Positions 1-7,285 of a stretch of DNA of 64,000 nt are shown here, one piece after another. Below the pieces are notes generated by a model, which saw nothing but the letters and a program-made list of their open reading frames with translations, was not told the DNA's origin and did no database searches. Both the position numbers and the translations under genes were made by a program. How positions within the stretch are numbered: the first letter of the stretch is position 1; each line of letters opens with the position of its first letter. Source of the DNA: Glycomyces tritici (GTDB taxonomy: Bacteria > Actinomycetota > Actinomycetes > Mycobacteriales > Micromonosporaceae); NCBI RefSeq assembly GCF_030403505.1, contig NZ_JAUEMJ010000010.1, forward strand, positions 1-64,000. The letters are read 5' to 3'.

Positions 1-934
1 TGTGCTGCGCGACGAGCCGGTAGGTGCCGGGTTCGGTGGGTGTGGTGTCGCCGAGCGCGGCCTCCCAGCGGGTGCCGGAGCCGGAGGCGTCGGCGGGCAG
101 GCGGTCGCGGGCGGCGGTGTCGCCGTAGAGGCTCCAGCGCATCCAGTCGTGCCAGGTCCTCAGGGCGATGCCGCTGGTGGCGGTGTTCCAGCTGGTGCCG
201 CTGTGGTCCGCGCCGAAGAAGGTGAGGAAGCCCTTGGGCGAAGGCAGTTCCGAGTAGGCCTGCCGCGCGGAGGAGTACGCGCAGACCTCGTCACGGTCGC
301 CGTGGATGAACAGGACGTTGGCCTTGACCGTGCCGCCCGGGTTGCCCACGTCCACGCAGGAGATCGGGACCGCCGCCTTGATACGGGTGTCGGGCCAGGC
401 GGTGAGCAGGCCGTGGGTGGTCATGCCGCCCATGGAGTAGCCGGACACGCCGACGCCGGCCGCGGTGTCGATGTGGCCCGCGAGCGGGTCGCTGCCGCTG
501 TTCAGGGCCAGCGTCCGGGTGAGGACTTCCGAGACGTCGCGCGACAGGTTGCCGTTGTAGGCGTCGCCGACGCTGGAGCTGGTGAAGACGGGCGCCGGGA
601 CGATGAAGCCGGCCGCGGCCAGCGGGCGGATGTGGTTCAGGGCGCGCTGCGGGCTGGCGCCGGAGCCGTGCGTGTACTCGCAGATGGGGAAGACCCCGTT
701 GGCGACGGGCGCGTTGGTGACCGGGTTGCCGCCGGGGCTGCCGGTCGCGGGGTAGTACACATAGGTCGAGATCTGGCGGGAACCGCGCGACCAGGTGTAC
801 TGCCGCACGCCTACCGCGAACGGCGTCGACGGTGCGGTGGCGGCGAGCGCGGACCCGGCGCCGAGGAGGGACGCGCCCACACCGACCGCTCCGGCCGCGC
901 CCAGGCTCAGCAGGGATCGTCGATTCATTGACAT
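1..934 (-). CDS. Secreted alpha/beta hydrolase (lipase/PAF-acetylhydrolase-like), 3' end cut by the window edge
   Basis: The first 311 codons of a gene running off the left edge. The N-terminus MSMNRRSLLSLGAAGAVG is a twin-arginine signal peptide followed by a small hydrophobic core and an Ala-rich cleavage region. The body has an alpha/beta-hydrolase order: a strand with the segment EYTHGSG, the nucleophile elbow GYSMGG near residue 165, an acidic segment GDRDEVC, and a histidine in GADHSG. Together these give a plausible Ser-Asp-His triad. The product is probably an exported esterase or lipase; the substrate cannot be read from sequence. The ATG at 934 is preceded by AAGGA seven bases upstream; an internal ATG at 928 is possible. 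It lies behind a near-consensus promoter and a LacI-type operator, so expression is likely substrate-induced. Confidence 0.85.
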   Translation of the reverse strand, partial: MSMNRRSLLSLGAAGAVGVGASLLGAGSALAATAPSTPFAVGVRQYTWSRGSRQISTYVYYPATGSPGGNPVTNAPVANGVFPICEYTHGSGASPQRALNHIRPLAAAGFIVPAPVFTSSSVGDAYNGNLSRDVSEVLTRTLALNSGSDPLAGHIDTAAGVGVSGYSMGGMTTHGLLTAWPDTRIKAAVPISCVDVGNPGGTVKANVLFIHGDRDEVCAYSSARQAYSELPSPKGFLTFFGADHSGTSWNTATSGIALRTWHDWMRWSLYGDTAARDRLPADASGSGTRWEAALGDTTPTEPGTYRLVAQH

Positions 935-1030
935 GCGGATTCCTTCATGGAGGGTGGGGGCGGTGGCGAAGTGCCGCCCGGCCGAGTTCGGGGAGTGCGA
1001 CCGCAGCTCTCGAACGGCTTGCGATCGAGT

Positions 1031-1050
1031 TGCTAAAAACGTTTCCAGCA
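1031..1050. promoter_or_regulatory. LacI/GalR-type operator
   Basis: Imperfect 20-bp palindrome (TGCT, 2 nt, AAACGTTT, 2 nt, AGCA; 16 of 20 positions symmetric) with the AAACGTTT core typical of LacI/GalR-family operators. It starts at about the predicted +1 of the hydrolase promoter, a position that would block initiation or clearance. The regulator is unknown; the neighbouring lacI-family gene survives only as a 3' fragment. Confidence 0.75.
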
Positions 1051-1056
1051 ACGTCG

Positions 1057-1085
1057 ATTATATCGATACATTTCAATGACGTCAA
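1057..1085 (-). promoter_or_regulatory. Near-consensus housekeeping-type promoter for the hydrolase
   Basis: Read on the minus strand: -35 TTGACG (1085-1080), 17-bp spacer, -10 TATAAT (1062-1057). Start of transcription is expected near 1050, directly at the LacI-type palindrome, leaving a leader of about 115 nt before the ATG at 934. Such a close match to consensus is rare in a 70% GC genome and implies a strong promoter that needs a repressor. Confidence 0.75.
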
Positions 1086-1108
1086 GGGTGGTCGTGTTCG
1101 GGTCGGGG

Positions 1109-1395
1109 TCAGGCGGATTTGCGGACGACCCGTCCGGTGGGGAGCATGCCGGTCGTGGCCTCGGCGCCGTCGACGGCGATCGCGGCATCGTCGAAGCCCG
1201 CGAGGGCGATGGCGCCCGTCACCGACAGGCCGCGGGCGATGGCCGCTTCCACAGCGCCAGCGGCGAGCAGGTCCACGCCAGGGCACACCGCGACCGGTGT
1301 GCGCCGCCCCTCTTCGTCAGCGGACGGCGCCGCGCTCTCCTGGAGCACGGCCAGCGCCGCCGGGACGACCGCTTCGCATGAGCTCGGGAAGGGAC
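1109..1395 (-). pseudogene. 3' remnant of a LacI-family transcriptional regulator
   Basis: An open frame of about 95 codons ending in TGA at 1109-1111 that reads like the C-terminus of a LacI/GalR-family repressor: a segment PVAVCPGVDLLAAGAV, then ARGLSVTGAIALAGFDDA, which matches the family pattern 'RGL-x-VP-x-D-hydrophobic-x-GFDD'. No start codon with a ribosome site exists in this frame, and the DNA-binding and ligand-binding N-terminal parts are absent. The frame runs upstream directly into the stop of the DUF3817 gene. I infer that deletion removed the first three quarters of the gene. The remnant sits beside a LacI-type operator, suggesting it once repressed the adjacent hydrolase. Confidence 0.65.
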
Positions 1396-1713
1396 CTAAG
1401 CCGGCTGGGCGGTGCGCTCGGCCGCCAGGAACTCGTCCTTCTTCCAGTGGTGGAAGACGAACGGCGCCAGCGGCACCACCGAGCAGACCAGGGCGATGAG
1501 GGTGGTGCCGAAGCCCCAGCCGAGGCGGCGGCGGATCAGGAGCGTCCCCAGGACCAGGAGCACGAACAGGGCGCCGTGCAGGGCCCCGAGCGGCATCACC
1601 AGGTCGATCTCCGAGATGCGGCTCAAGAGCGAGCCGAACACGAGGAGCAGCACGAACGACCACCCCTCTGCCAGCGTCAGCATGCGGTAGCGGAAGACGG
1701 GGTTCGCGAGCAC
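1396..1713 (-). CDS. DUF3817 integral membrane protein
   Basis: 105-residue membrane protein with three hydrophobic segments: one after the motif YRMLTLAEGWSFVLLL, one around VMPLGALHGALFVLLVLG, and one at GTTLIALVCSVVPLAPF. It ends with the family-typical FHHWKKDEF tail. These are hallmarks of the small actinobacterial DUF3817 (YdzA-like) family, whose function is unknown. The GTG start at 1713 is chosen because AAGGA precedes it by about 9 bases; a longer upstream frame has no ribosome site. The stop codon directly abuts the lacI-family remnant. Confidence 0.85.
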   Translation of the reverse strand: MLANPVFRYRMLTLAEGWSFVLLLVFGSLLSRISEIDLVMPLGALHGALFVLLVLGTLLIRRRLGWGFGTTLIALVCSVVPLAPFVFHHWKKDEFLAAERTAQPA

Positions 1714-1920
1714 GGCAGGGTGTCCTTTCGACGGCGTTCCACGGGGTGTCACATGGGGTTTCCTGCGGCCGACACTAACACCGGGATCCTCAACGGCCCC
1801 TGTGGTCTTCAACGCCCTTGCGGCAGGTCACGCCCGGGGGAGCGGGCAGCGCCCGGCCGCCGCGCGCACCGCGGCGCTCGAGGCCTCCGGCCGGTGTCGG
1901 CCACGGCATAGGATCGGCCC

Positions 1921-2577
1921 ATGCGATCGATACCCCTCGTGGTCACCGTCGGACTCGCGCTCGTCGCGGCCGCCGCCTGCTCGGGCGGCGGGGACCTGCC
2001 GCCCGCCGACGAGATGCTCCCCGACGCCGCCACCGCCATGCGCGGCGTCGAGACCGTCCGCTTCGACCTCACCGTGGACGGCGACGTCCCCGGCCTCGAC
2101 ATCAAAGCCGCCGACGGCCAGATCACCGCCGACGGCTCCGCGCAGGGCACCGGCACCCTCACCGCCTTCGGCATGGACATCGAAGCCGAGTACGTGATCA
2201 TCGGCGAAGACGCCTGGGTCAAGGGCCCCACCGGCGGCTTCCAGCAGATCCCCGTCGGCGACGACATGCTCCCCTACGACCCCACCCTCCTCCTCGACCC
2301 CGACTCCGGCGTCGCCGCCCTCCTCGAGACCGCCGAATCCGCCGAACCCGAAGACACCGAGGACATCGACGGCACCGACACCTACCGGTACGCCGTCGAG
2401 TTCGACCCCGCCGCCTTCGCCGCCCTCATCCCCGCCGAAGGGGACTGGAACACCGCCACCGTCTGGTTCGACCAGGAGACCTCCCGCATCGTCAAAGCCG
2501 AGTTCTCCCAAGGGGACGCGACGGTGACACTGCTCCTCTCCGACTACGACGAGCCGGTGACGATTGCGGCGCCCTGA
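1921..2577 (+). CDS. LprG/LppX-like lipoprotein
   Basis: 218-residue exported lipoprotein. The signal peptide ends in an Ala-rich lipobox with acceptor Cys20. The rest is a single beta-rich domain with ordered features of the LppX/LprA/LprF/LprG family: a 'RFDLTVDG' strand after a helix with the residues ATAMRGVET, the segment YVIIGEDAWVKGP, and a late WFDQETSRIVKAEF strand pair. In mycobacteria LprG binds triacylated lipids and works with the MFS pump P55 (Rv1410c). The next gene here is a 14-TM MFS protein starting 2 bases after this stop, so the same lipid-export partnership is likely. TAGGAT at 1909-1914 lies six bases before the ATG and no ribosome site is visible, so the mRNA is probably leaderless. 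Confidence 0.75.
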   Translation: MRSIPLVVTVGLALVAAAACSGGGDLPPADEMLPDAATAMRGVETVRFDLTVDGDVPGLDIKAADGQITADGSAQGTGTLTAFGMDIEAEYVIIGEDAWVKGPTGGFQQIPVGDDMLPYDPTLLLDPDSGVAALLETAESAEPEDTEDIDGTDTYRYAVEFDPAAFAALIPAEGDWNTATVWFDQETSRIVKAEFSQGDATVTLLLSDYDEPVTIAAP

Positions 2578-2578
2578 C

Positions 2579-4069
2579 GTGAAGCGCACCGAGTCCGGCC
2601 GCCGCCGGCTCGCCATCAGCGCCGCCGGAGCCGCCGTCCTCATCGGCTCGATCGACGCCTACGTCCTGGTCACCGTCCTGGTCGACATGATCGGCGAGTT
2701 CGACATCCCCGTCAACCACCTCGAACGCGCCACCCCGCTCGTGACCGGCTACCTCCTCGGCTACACCGCCGGCATGCCCCTCCTCGGCCGCCTCTCCGAC
2801 CGGCTCGGACGCGCACCCGTCATCCACGCCTGCCTCGCCGCGTTCGCCATCGGCTCCGTCATCAGCGCGACCGCCACCGACCTCTGGCCCCTCGTCGCCG
2901 GACGCGCCCTCCAAGGACTCGCCGGCGGCGCCCTCCTGCCGGTCACCATGGCCCTCGCCGCCGACCTCTTCGCCGCCCGGCGGCGACCCGCCGTCCTCGG
3001 CTGGGTCGGCGCCGCACAGGAACTCGGCGCCGTCCTCGGCCCCCTCTTCGGCGCCGCCGTCGCCGCCCTCGTCGGATGGCGCGGCATCTTCTGGATCAAC
3101 GTCCCCCTCGCCGTGCTCGCCGCGCTGGCGATCCACTACGCCCTGCCGAAGACCGAGCGGCGGCCCGGCGCCGGGCGCGTCGACTACCTCGGCGGGCTCC
3201 TGCTCGCCACCGCCTTGGGGCTCTTCACGGTCGGGCTCTACAACCCCGACCCCGAGCACGCCGTCCTGCCCTCCTGGGGGCCGCCCACCGTGCTCGCGGG
3301 CGTCGCCGTCCTCATCGCCTTCGGGCTCCAGCAGTGGCGCTCCTCCACCCGCCTCCTCGACCCGGCCGGGGTCTCCTGGCGGCCCTTCGCCGCCGGACTC
3401 GCCGCGAGCCTCGCCGCCGGGGCCGTCCTCATGGTCACCCTCGTCGACGTGCAGCTCCTCGCCCAGACCCTCCGCGGCCTCGACGCCACGGGCGGCGCGC
3501 TGCTCCTGCTCTGGTTCCTCATCGGCCTCCCCGCCGGCGCCCTCCTCGGCGGATTCCTCGCCTCCCGCCTCGGCGAACGCGTCCCCACGGTGACCGGCTT
3601 CGCCGCCGCGGCCGCCGCCTACTGGTGGATCGGCACCGCCGTCCCCGACATCGAACCGGGCCTCGCCCTCGCCGGGGCCGCCCTCGGCGTCACGATCGCC
3701 CCGCTCTCCTCCGCCGCCCTGCGCACCACCCCCGAGGACAGCCACGGCACGGCCTCCGCCGCGGTCGTCGTCGCCCGCATGATGGGCATGCTCATCGGCG
3801 TCGCCGCCCTCACCTCCTGGAGCCTCCACCGCTTCCAGCAGGCCACCGCCGACCTCGACACGCCCCTGCCCTTCGGCGTCCCCGAAGCCGAGTACCTTGC
3901 GGCCCAAGCGGAATACCTCAAAGCCTTCAACGCGGCCCTCGCCGCCCAGTACGCCGAGGTCTTCACCGCCGCCGCCGCCATCTGCGCCGCCGCCGCACTC
4001 GTCTCGCTGGCTATTCCCGGACGTGTGCGAGACCGCAACTCCTCGCTGACCGGGCCCTTCTCTGGATAG
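2579..4069 (+). CDS. MFS exporter, P55 (Rv1410c)-like
   Basis: About 496-residue major facilitator with roughly 14 hydrophobic segments. It has the first-loop motif GRLSDRLGRAP, the membrane segment near SIDAYVLVTVLVDM in TM1 and the motif-C-like stretch GAVLGPLFGAA in TM5. The 14-TM architecture and the LprG-like gene immediately upstream match the mycobacterial LprG-P55 operon, which exports triacylglycerides and affects cell-wall lipids and drug tolerance. The GTG at 2579 is preferred; it is one base past the lipoprotein stop, implying translational coupling. A TTG at 2564 is also in frame. Substrate is inferred from context only; a drug/H+ antiporter is the alternative. Confidence 0.75.
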   Translation: MKRTESGRRRLAISAAGAAVLIGSIDAYVLVTVLVDMIGEFDIPVNHLERATPLVTGYLLGYTAGMPLLGRLSDRLGRAPVIHACLAAFAIGSVISATATDLWPLVAGRALQGLAGGALLPVTMALAADLFAARRRPAVLGWVGAAQELGAVLGPLFGAAVAALVGWRGIFWINVPLAVLAALAIHYALPKTERRPGAGRVDYLGGLLLATALGLFTVGLYNPDPEHAVLPSWGPPTVLAGVAVLIAFGLQQWRSSTRLLDPAGVSWRPFAAGLAASLAAGAVLMVTLVDVQLLAQTLRGLDATGGALLLLWFLIGLPAGALLGGFLASRLGERVPTVTGFAAAAAAYWWIGTAVPDIEPGLALAGAALGVTIAPLSSAALRTTPEDSHGTASAAVVVARMMGMLIGVAALTSWSLHRFQQATADLDTPLPFGVPEAEYLAAQAEYLKAFNAALAAQYAEVFTAAAAICAAAALVSLAIPGRVRDRNSSLTGPFSG

Positions 4070-4079
4070 GGTTGGCCAC

Positions 4080-4370
4080 ATGGCGGATCTTTCTGTGGTC
4101 GAGAATGTCGACGAGCACCGGTACGAGCTGCGCGACGACGAAGGGGCCGTGCTCGGCTACCTCGAATACCTCCCCCGCGAGGACTTCTTCGTGCTGCCCC
4201 ACACCGAAGTGGACCGCTCCCTGCGCGGCCAGGGCTGGGGCGACCGGCTCGTGCGCCACGCCCTCGACGACCTGCGGACCAAAGGCACCAAGGCCTACCC
4301 GACCTGCCCGTTCGTGGACCGCTGGATCCAGCGCCACGACGAGTACGAAGACCTCCGCTACCAGCCCTAG
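4080..4370 (+). CDS. Small GNAT-like N-acetyltransferase (YjdJ type)
   Basis: 96-residue protein of the short GCN5-related acetyltransferase family. It has the order: beta hairpin YELRDDEGAVLGYLEYL, a strand FFVLPHTEVD, the acetyl-CoA pyrophosphate-binding loop RGQGWGDRLVRHAL (R-x-x-G-x-G variant), and the C-terminal strand KAYPTCPFVDRWIQRH, which is typical of this subfamily. Natural substrates are unknown. TAGGGT at 4067-4072 lies seven bases before the ATG with no ribosome site, so it is probably leaderless. Confidence 0.85.
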   Translation: MADLSVVENVDEHRYELRDDEGAVLGYLEYLPREDFFVLPHTEVDRSLRGQGWGDRLVRHALDDLRTKGTKAYPTCPFVDRWIQRHDEYEDLRYQP

Positions 4371-4388
4371 ACACCTCTGCCGCGGACT

Positions 4389-4433
4389 GTTCACCTCCGC
4401 TTCAACTTCGGGTTCATCCACAGTTCACTTAGG
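4389..4433 (+). promoter_or_regulatory. PHO box (PhoP-type direct repeats)
   Basis: Four direct-repeat units with 11-12 bp spacing: GTTCACCTCCG (4389), CTTCAACTTCG (4400), GTTCATCCACA (4412) and GTTCACTTAGG (4423). This matches the actinobacterial PhoP-binding unit built around GTTCACC with an 11-bp period. A -10-like CAATAT at 4447-4452 lies 13 bases beyond, consistent with PhoP acting at the -35 region. The target is the histidine-phosphatase-like gene downstream. Confidence 0.8.
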
Positions 4434-4512
4434 GATGAAGCATCTTCAATATGCGTCTCCCGGTCGCCGAACCCCGGTCCTCGTCCCGCCTCCGCGCGAA
4501 CGGGGGCCGCTG

Positions 4513-5019
4513 ATGCTGTCCGCGCTCATCCTCCTGCGCCACGTCGCCCTCCCCGCAGCCGAACCCGCCCCCCTCACCGACGCGCAGTCGCGCCGCGCCT
4601 GGGCCCTCGCCGACTTCCTCCAGCTCTACAACCCCACCGCACTCCTCAGCGGCCCCGGCCGCGCCTGCGCCGACACCCTCGCGCCCCTCGCCAGCCGCCT
4701 CGACCTCCGCGTCACCGCCACCGACGACCTCAGCGCCGCCGCCCCCACACTCCCCGGCGCCCCCCACACCGCGGTCTGGCTGGCCGCCAAAGCACTCCGC
4801 ACCCTCCCCGACCCCCGCCGCACCACCGTCGTCTGCGCCGAAGGCATCGTCCTCGCCGCACTCCTCGTCGCCGTCGCCGCCCGCGACGGCCACGACCTCG
4901 CCGGCCACGACCTCACCCTCCCGCTCGACGGCCCCGACACCGCCCCGCCCGGCACCGGATGGGTCCTCCACCGCGACGACGGCCGCCTCGTCGACGTCAA
5001 ACCCCTCGCCGCCCGATAA
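4513..5019 (+). CDS. Degenerate histidine-phosphatase-fold protein, PHO-box controlled
   Basis: 168-residue protein with the layout of SixA/phosphoglycerate-mutase-like phosphatases: strand ALILLRHV, the helix PLTDAQSRRAWALADFL, the segment PTALLSGPGRACADTL (where the family has 'LSSPALRC-x-QT'), and a late strand TVVCAEGIVLAAL. The N-terminal catalytic RHG appears as RHV, and the second family histidine (SHGE) is replaced by AEG, so phosphohistidine chemistry is probably lost. The ATG at 4513 is chosen because the PHO box and -10 lie just upstream; an in-frame ATG at 4435 would sit inside or before the promoter. A regulatory or phosphate-binding role under phosphate limitation is inference. 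Confidence 0.65.
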   Translation: MLSALILLRHVALPAAEPAPLTDAQSRRAWALADFLQLYNPTALLSGPGRACADTLAPLASRLDLRVTATDDLSAAAPTLPGAPHTAVWLAAKALRTLPDPRRTTVVCAEGIVLAALLVAVAARDGHDLAGHDLTLPLDGPDTAPPGTGWVLHRDDGRLVDVKPLAAR

Positions 5020-5032
5020 CGCCGTAAATCAA

Positions 5033-5062
5033 TTGCTCCCGCAGGTCAGGAGACAGTAGGCT
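5033..5062 (+). promoter_or_regulatory. Candidate promoter of the HelD-like gene
   Basis: TTGCTC (5033-5038), 18-bp spacer, TAGGCT (5057-5062), giving a leader of about 40 nt before the GTG at 5111. The match is moderate. I looked for a rifamycin-associated 19-bp palindrome, found ahead of helR in some actinobacteria, and do not see one. Confidence 0.45.
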
Positions 5063-5110
5063 CGACCGTTCGTCTGCTTCAATCCTGTACAAATCCACCG
5101 GGAGACAAGC

Positions 5111-7165
5111 GTGTCTGCAAGCGAACTCCAAGCCGAACTCGACCACCACGAATACGCCCGCGCCCAGATGAGCGCCATGCGCGACCTCACCGAGGGCATC
5201 CACCGCATCTACTCCGGCGACTTCAACGAATCCACCAAGAACCTCGGCCTCGGCGACGTCCGCTCCGACCACCTCTTCGGCTGGGCCATGGCCAACTACA
5301 CCGTCCCGCGCCTCGCCGACCTCACCGACCGCGACATCGCCCTCTTCTTCGGCCGCATCTGGATGGACGACGGCGAGGACTTCCACATCGGCCGCCGCCA
5401 CATCCGCGACGAGCACGGCGACCCCGTCGTCCTCGACTGGCGCGCCCCGCTCTCCGAGCAGTACTACCGCGCCTCCGCCCACAACCGCCAAGACGTCGCC
5501 AAACGCCGCCGCTTCGGCTTCCAAGGCGCCCGCATCACCGGCTTCGAAGACGAGAACCTCCTCCTCGGCGAAGAAGTCGCCTCCGACATCCTCACCGAGG
5601 AGATCGAACGCCCCCGCACCGGCCCGATGCGCGACATCGTCGCCACCATCCAGCCCGAGCAGGACGAGCTCATCCGCCGCGAAGCCGCCGTCAACCTCTG
5701 CGTCCAAGGCGCCCCCGGCACCGGCAAGACCGCCGTCGGCCTCCACCGCGCCGCCTGGCTCCTCTACAACTACACCGAGAAGCTCGACAAGGCCGGCGTC
5801 CTCGTCGTCGGCCCCAACGAAGGCTTCCTCTCCTACATCTCCGGCGTCCTCCCCACCCTCGGCGAATCCTCCGTCTGGCAGGTCACCGTCCAGCAGCTCA
5901 CCGGCGCCCACACCGCCCTCGCCGCCGACACCCACGAAGCCGCCCTCGTCAAGCACGACGCCCGCATGGCCCTCGTCTGCGAACGCGCCGTCTGGGGCCG
6001 CGTCGGCACCGCCGCAGACGGCGGCGTCACCCCCGACGACGGCCTCCTCATCGCCGACGGCGGCTGGCGCTGGCGCCTCGGCCAGCGCTACCTCGACGAG
6101 GCGATCGCCAACGCCCGCAAGCACACCCGCACCTACACCGCCGGGCGCGCGGCGGTGGAGGACGCGATCGTGCAGGGCGCGCGCCGCCAGGCCGAGATCC
6201 GCTCGGGCCACTCTCCGGACGGCAAATGGGCCACGAAGCTCAAGCGCACCGAGTCGGTGAAGGCGTTCATGGAGGCGGTGTGGCCGAAGCTCAACACCAA
6301 GACGGTGATGAAGCAGCTGTACGGCGACGCGGCCTTCCGCGCCGACGCCACGCGCGGCATCCTCACTGAGGAGGAGGCGGCCCACCTGGCGGGGAAGCCG
6401 ACGAAGCCGACCCCGGGGGACCTGCTCATCTTCGACGAGATCGAGTCGCACCTGAAGCTCCGCGAGCCTTCGGAGTCCTTCGGCCACATCGTGATCGACG
6501 AGGCCCAGGACCTCTCGCCGATGCAGTGCCGGGTGATCGCCCGCCGCTCCGGCAAGGGCTCGGTCACGGTGCTCGGCGACCTCGCCCAGGGCACCACCCC
6601 GTGGGCCGCGTCGTCCTGGCAGGACCAGATGCGCCACCTCGGCAAGGAGCAGGTCGAGCACACCGAGCTGACCACCGGCTTCCGCGTCCCGGCGGTCATC
6701 ATCGCCCTCGCCAACCGGGTCCTGCCGCACCTGGGGGTCGACGTCGCGCCCGCCCGCTCGATCCGCTCCGACGGCTCCCTCGACACGGTGGCGACCGCCG
6801 ACCTCGAAGCGGGCGTCCGCGAGGCGGTCGACCGGGCGCTCGCGGAGGAGGGCCTCGTCGGCGTCATCGCCGCCGACGACCGGGCCGCCGCGCTGCGGCC
6901 CCTGCTGGAGGGCACCGAGCGGGTGGAGCTCGTGGCCGCGAGCCTCGCCAAGGGCCTCGAGTACGACCACGTGGTGGTCGTGGAGCCCGCCGAGATCGTC
7001 GCCGCCCCGCCCGTGCCGAACCACGGCCCGCAAGCGTCGCCGGGAGCGGAGGGCGCCGCGGTCGAGGGCATCGGCCTCCGCCACCTCTACGTCGCCCTGA
7101 CGCGGGCGGTCTCGCGGCTCACCGTCGTCCACTCGCGGGCGCTGCCGCCCGAGATGGAGGCCTGA
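5111..7165 (+). CDS. HelD/HelR-type RNA polymerase-associated SF1 helicase-like ATPase
   Basis: 684-residue UvrD-like ATPase of the HelD family. The N-terminal coiled arm (residues 1-60) contains HHEYARAQMSAMRD; the lineage-typical segment VVLDWRAPLSEQYYRAS is near residue 107; Walker A GAPGTGKT is at 200-207; the DEAQD Walker B box is near 462; a late GLEYDHVVVVEP and the box LYVALTRAVSRL are UvrD-like motifs V-VI. HelD proteins remove stalled or antibiotic-bound RNA polymerase from DNA, and actinobacterial members can give rifamycin tolerance. The GTG start has GGGAGA five to ten bases upstream. About 20 residues before the last motif (near residue 638) contain a copy of a dispersed 20-bp repeat (7022-7041), an apparent in-frame insertion. 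Confidence 0.88.
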   Translation: MSASELQAELDHHEYARAQMSAMRDLTEGIHRIYSGDFNESTKNLGLGDVRSDHLFGWAMANYTVPRLADLTDRDIALFFGRIWMDDGEDFHIGRRHIRDEHGDPVVLDWRAPLSEQYYRASAHNRQDVAKRRRFGFQGARITGFEDENLLLGEEVASDILTEEIERPRTGPMRDIVATIQPEQDELIRREAAVNLCVQGAPGTGKTAVGLHRAAWLLYNYTEKLDKAGVLVVGPNEGFLSYISGVLPTLGESSVWQVTVQQLTGAHTALAADTHEAALVKHDARMALVCERAVWGRVGTAADGGVTPDDGLLIADGGWRWRLGQRYLDEAIANARKHTRTYTAGRAAVEDAIVQGARRQAEIRSGHSPDGKWATKLKRTESVKAFMEAVWPKLNTKTVMKQLYGDAAFRADATRGILTEEEAAHLAGKPTKPTPGDLLIFDEIESHLKLREPSESFGHIVIDEAQDLSPMQCRVIARRSGKGSVTVLGDLAQGTTPWAASSWQDQMRHLGKEQVEHTELTTGFRVPAVIIALANRVLPHLGVDVAPARSIRSDGSLDTVATADLEAGVREAVDRALAEEGLVGVIAADDRAAALRPLLEGTERVELVAASLAKGLEYDHVVVVEPAEIVAAPPVPNHGPQASPGAEGAAVEGIGLRHLYVALTRAVSRLTVVHSRALPPEMEA
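7022..7041 (+). repeat. Dispersed 20-bp repeat, copy inside the HelD-like gene
   Basis: Identical over 20 bp to the copies at 35690 and 35722 downstream of guaA. It is read in frame as part of a loop (HGPQASPG) between two conserved helicase motifs. Confidence 0.75.
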
Positions 7166-7180
7166 GACTCCGCCACTACC

Positions 7181-7226
7181 GGTTGTTTGTCCGAAACTTC
7201 CCGAAACCGGCCCTTCCAGGTGTAAC
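7181..7226 (+). promoter_or_regulatory. Conserved upstream element of the first peptide-binding gene
   Basis: Contains TTGTCCGAAAC (7187-7197) followed by TTCCCG and, 23 bases later, TGTAAC. The same 11-mer with a following TTCCCG occurs at 13295-13305 ahead of the fourth binding-protein gene but not ahead of genes two and three. It may be a promoter element or regulator site shared by the two outer paralogues. Confidence 0.4.
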
Positions 7227-7285
7227 GATGATCCAATTGCGGGCTTTGCGGCCCACAGTGGATCCACACACGGGGGAGTGGTCAT

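Noticed and set aside
2..931. Long open frame on the plus strand opposite the hydrolase
   Set aside because: It is the GC-rich complement of the hydrolase gene, which has a Tat signal, catalytic motifs and its own promoter.
2492..4081. 529-codon frame opposite the MFS gene
   Set aside because: Gly/Glu-rich translation of antisense GC-skewed codons; no family resemblance; the MFS frame has clear helices.
5020..5110. Rifamycin-associated element ahead of the HelD-like gene
   Set aside because: No 19-bp palindrome of the known type in the 90-bp gap.
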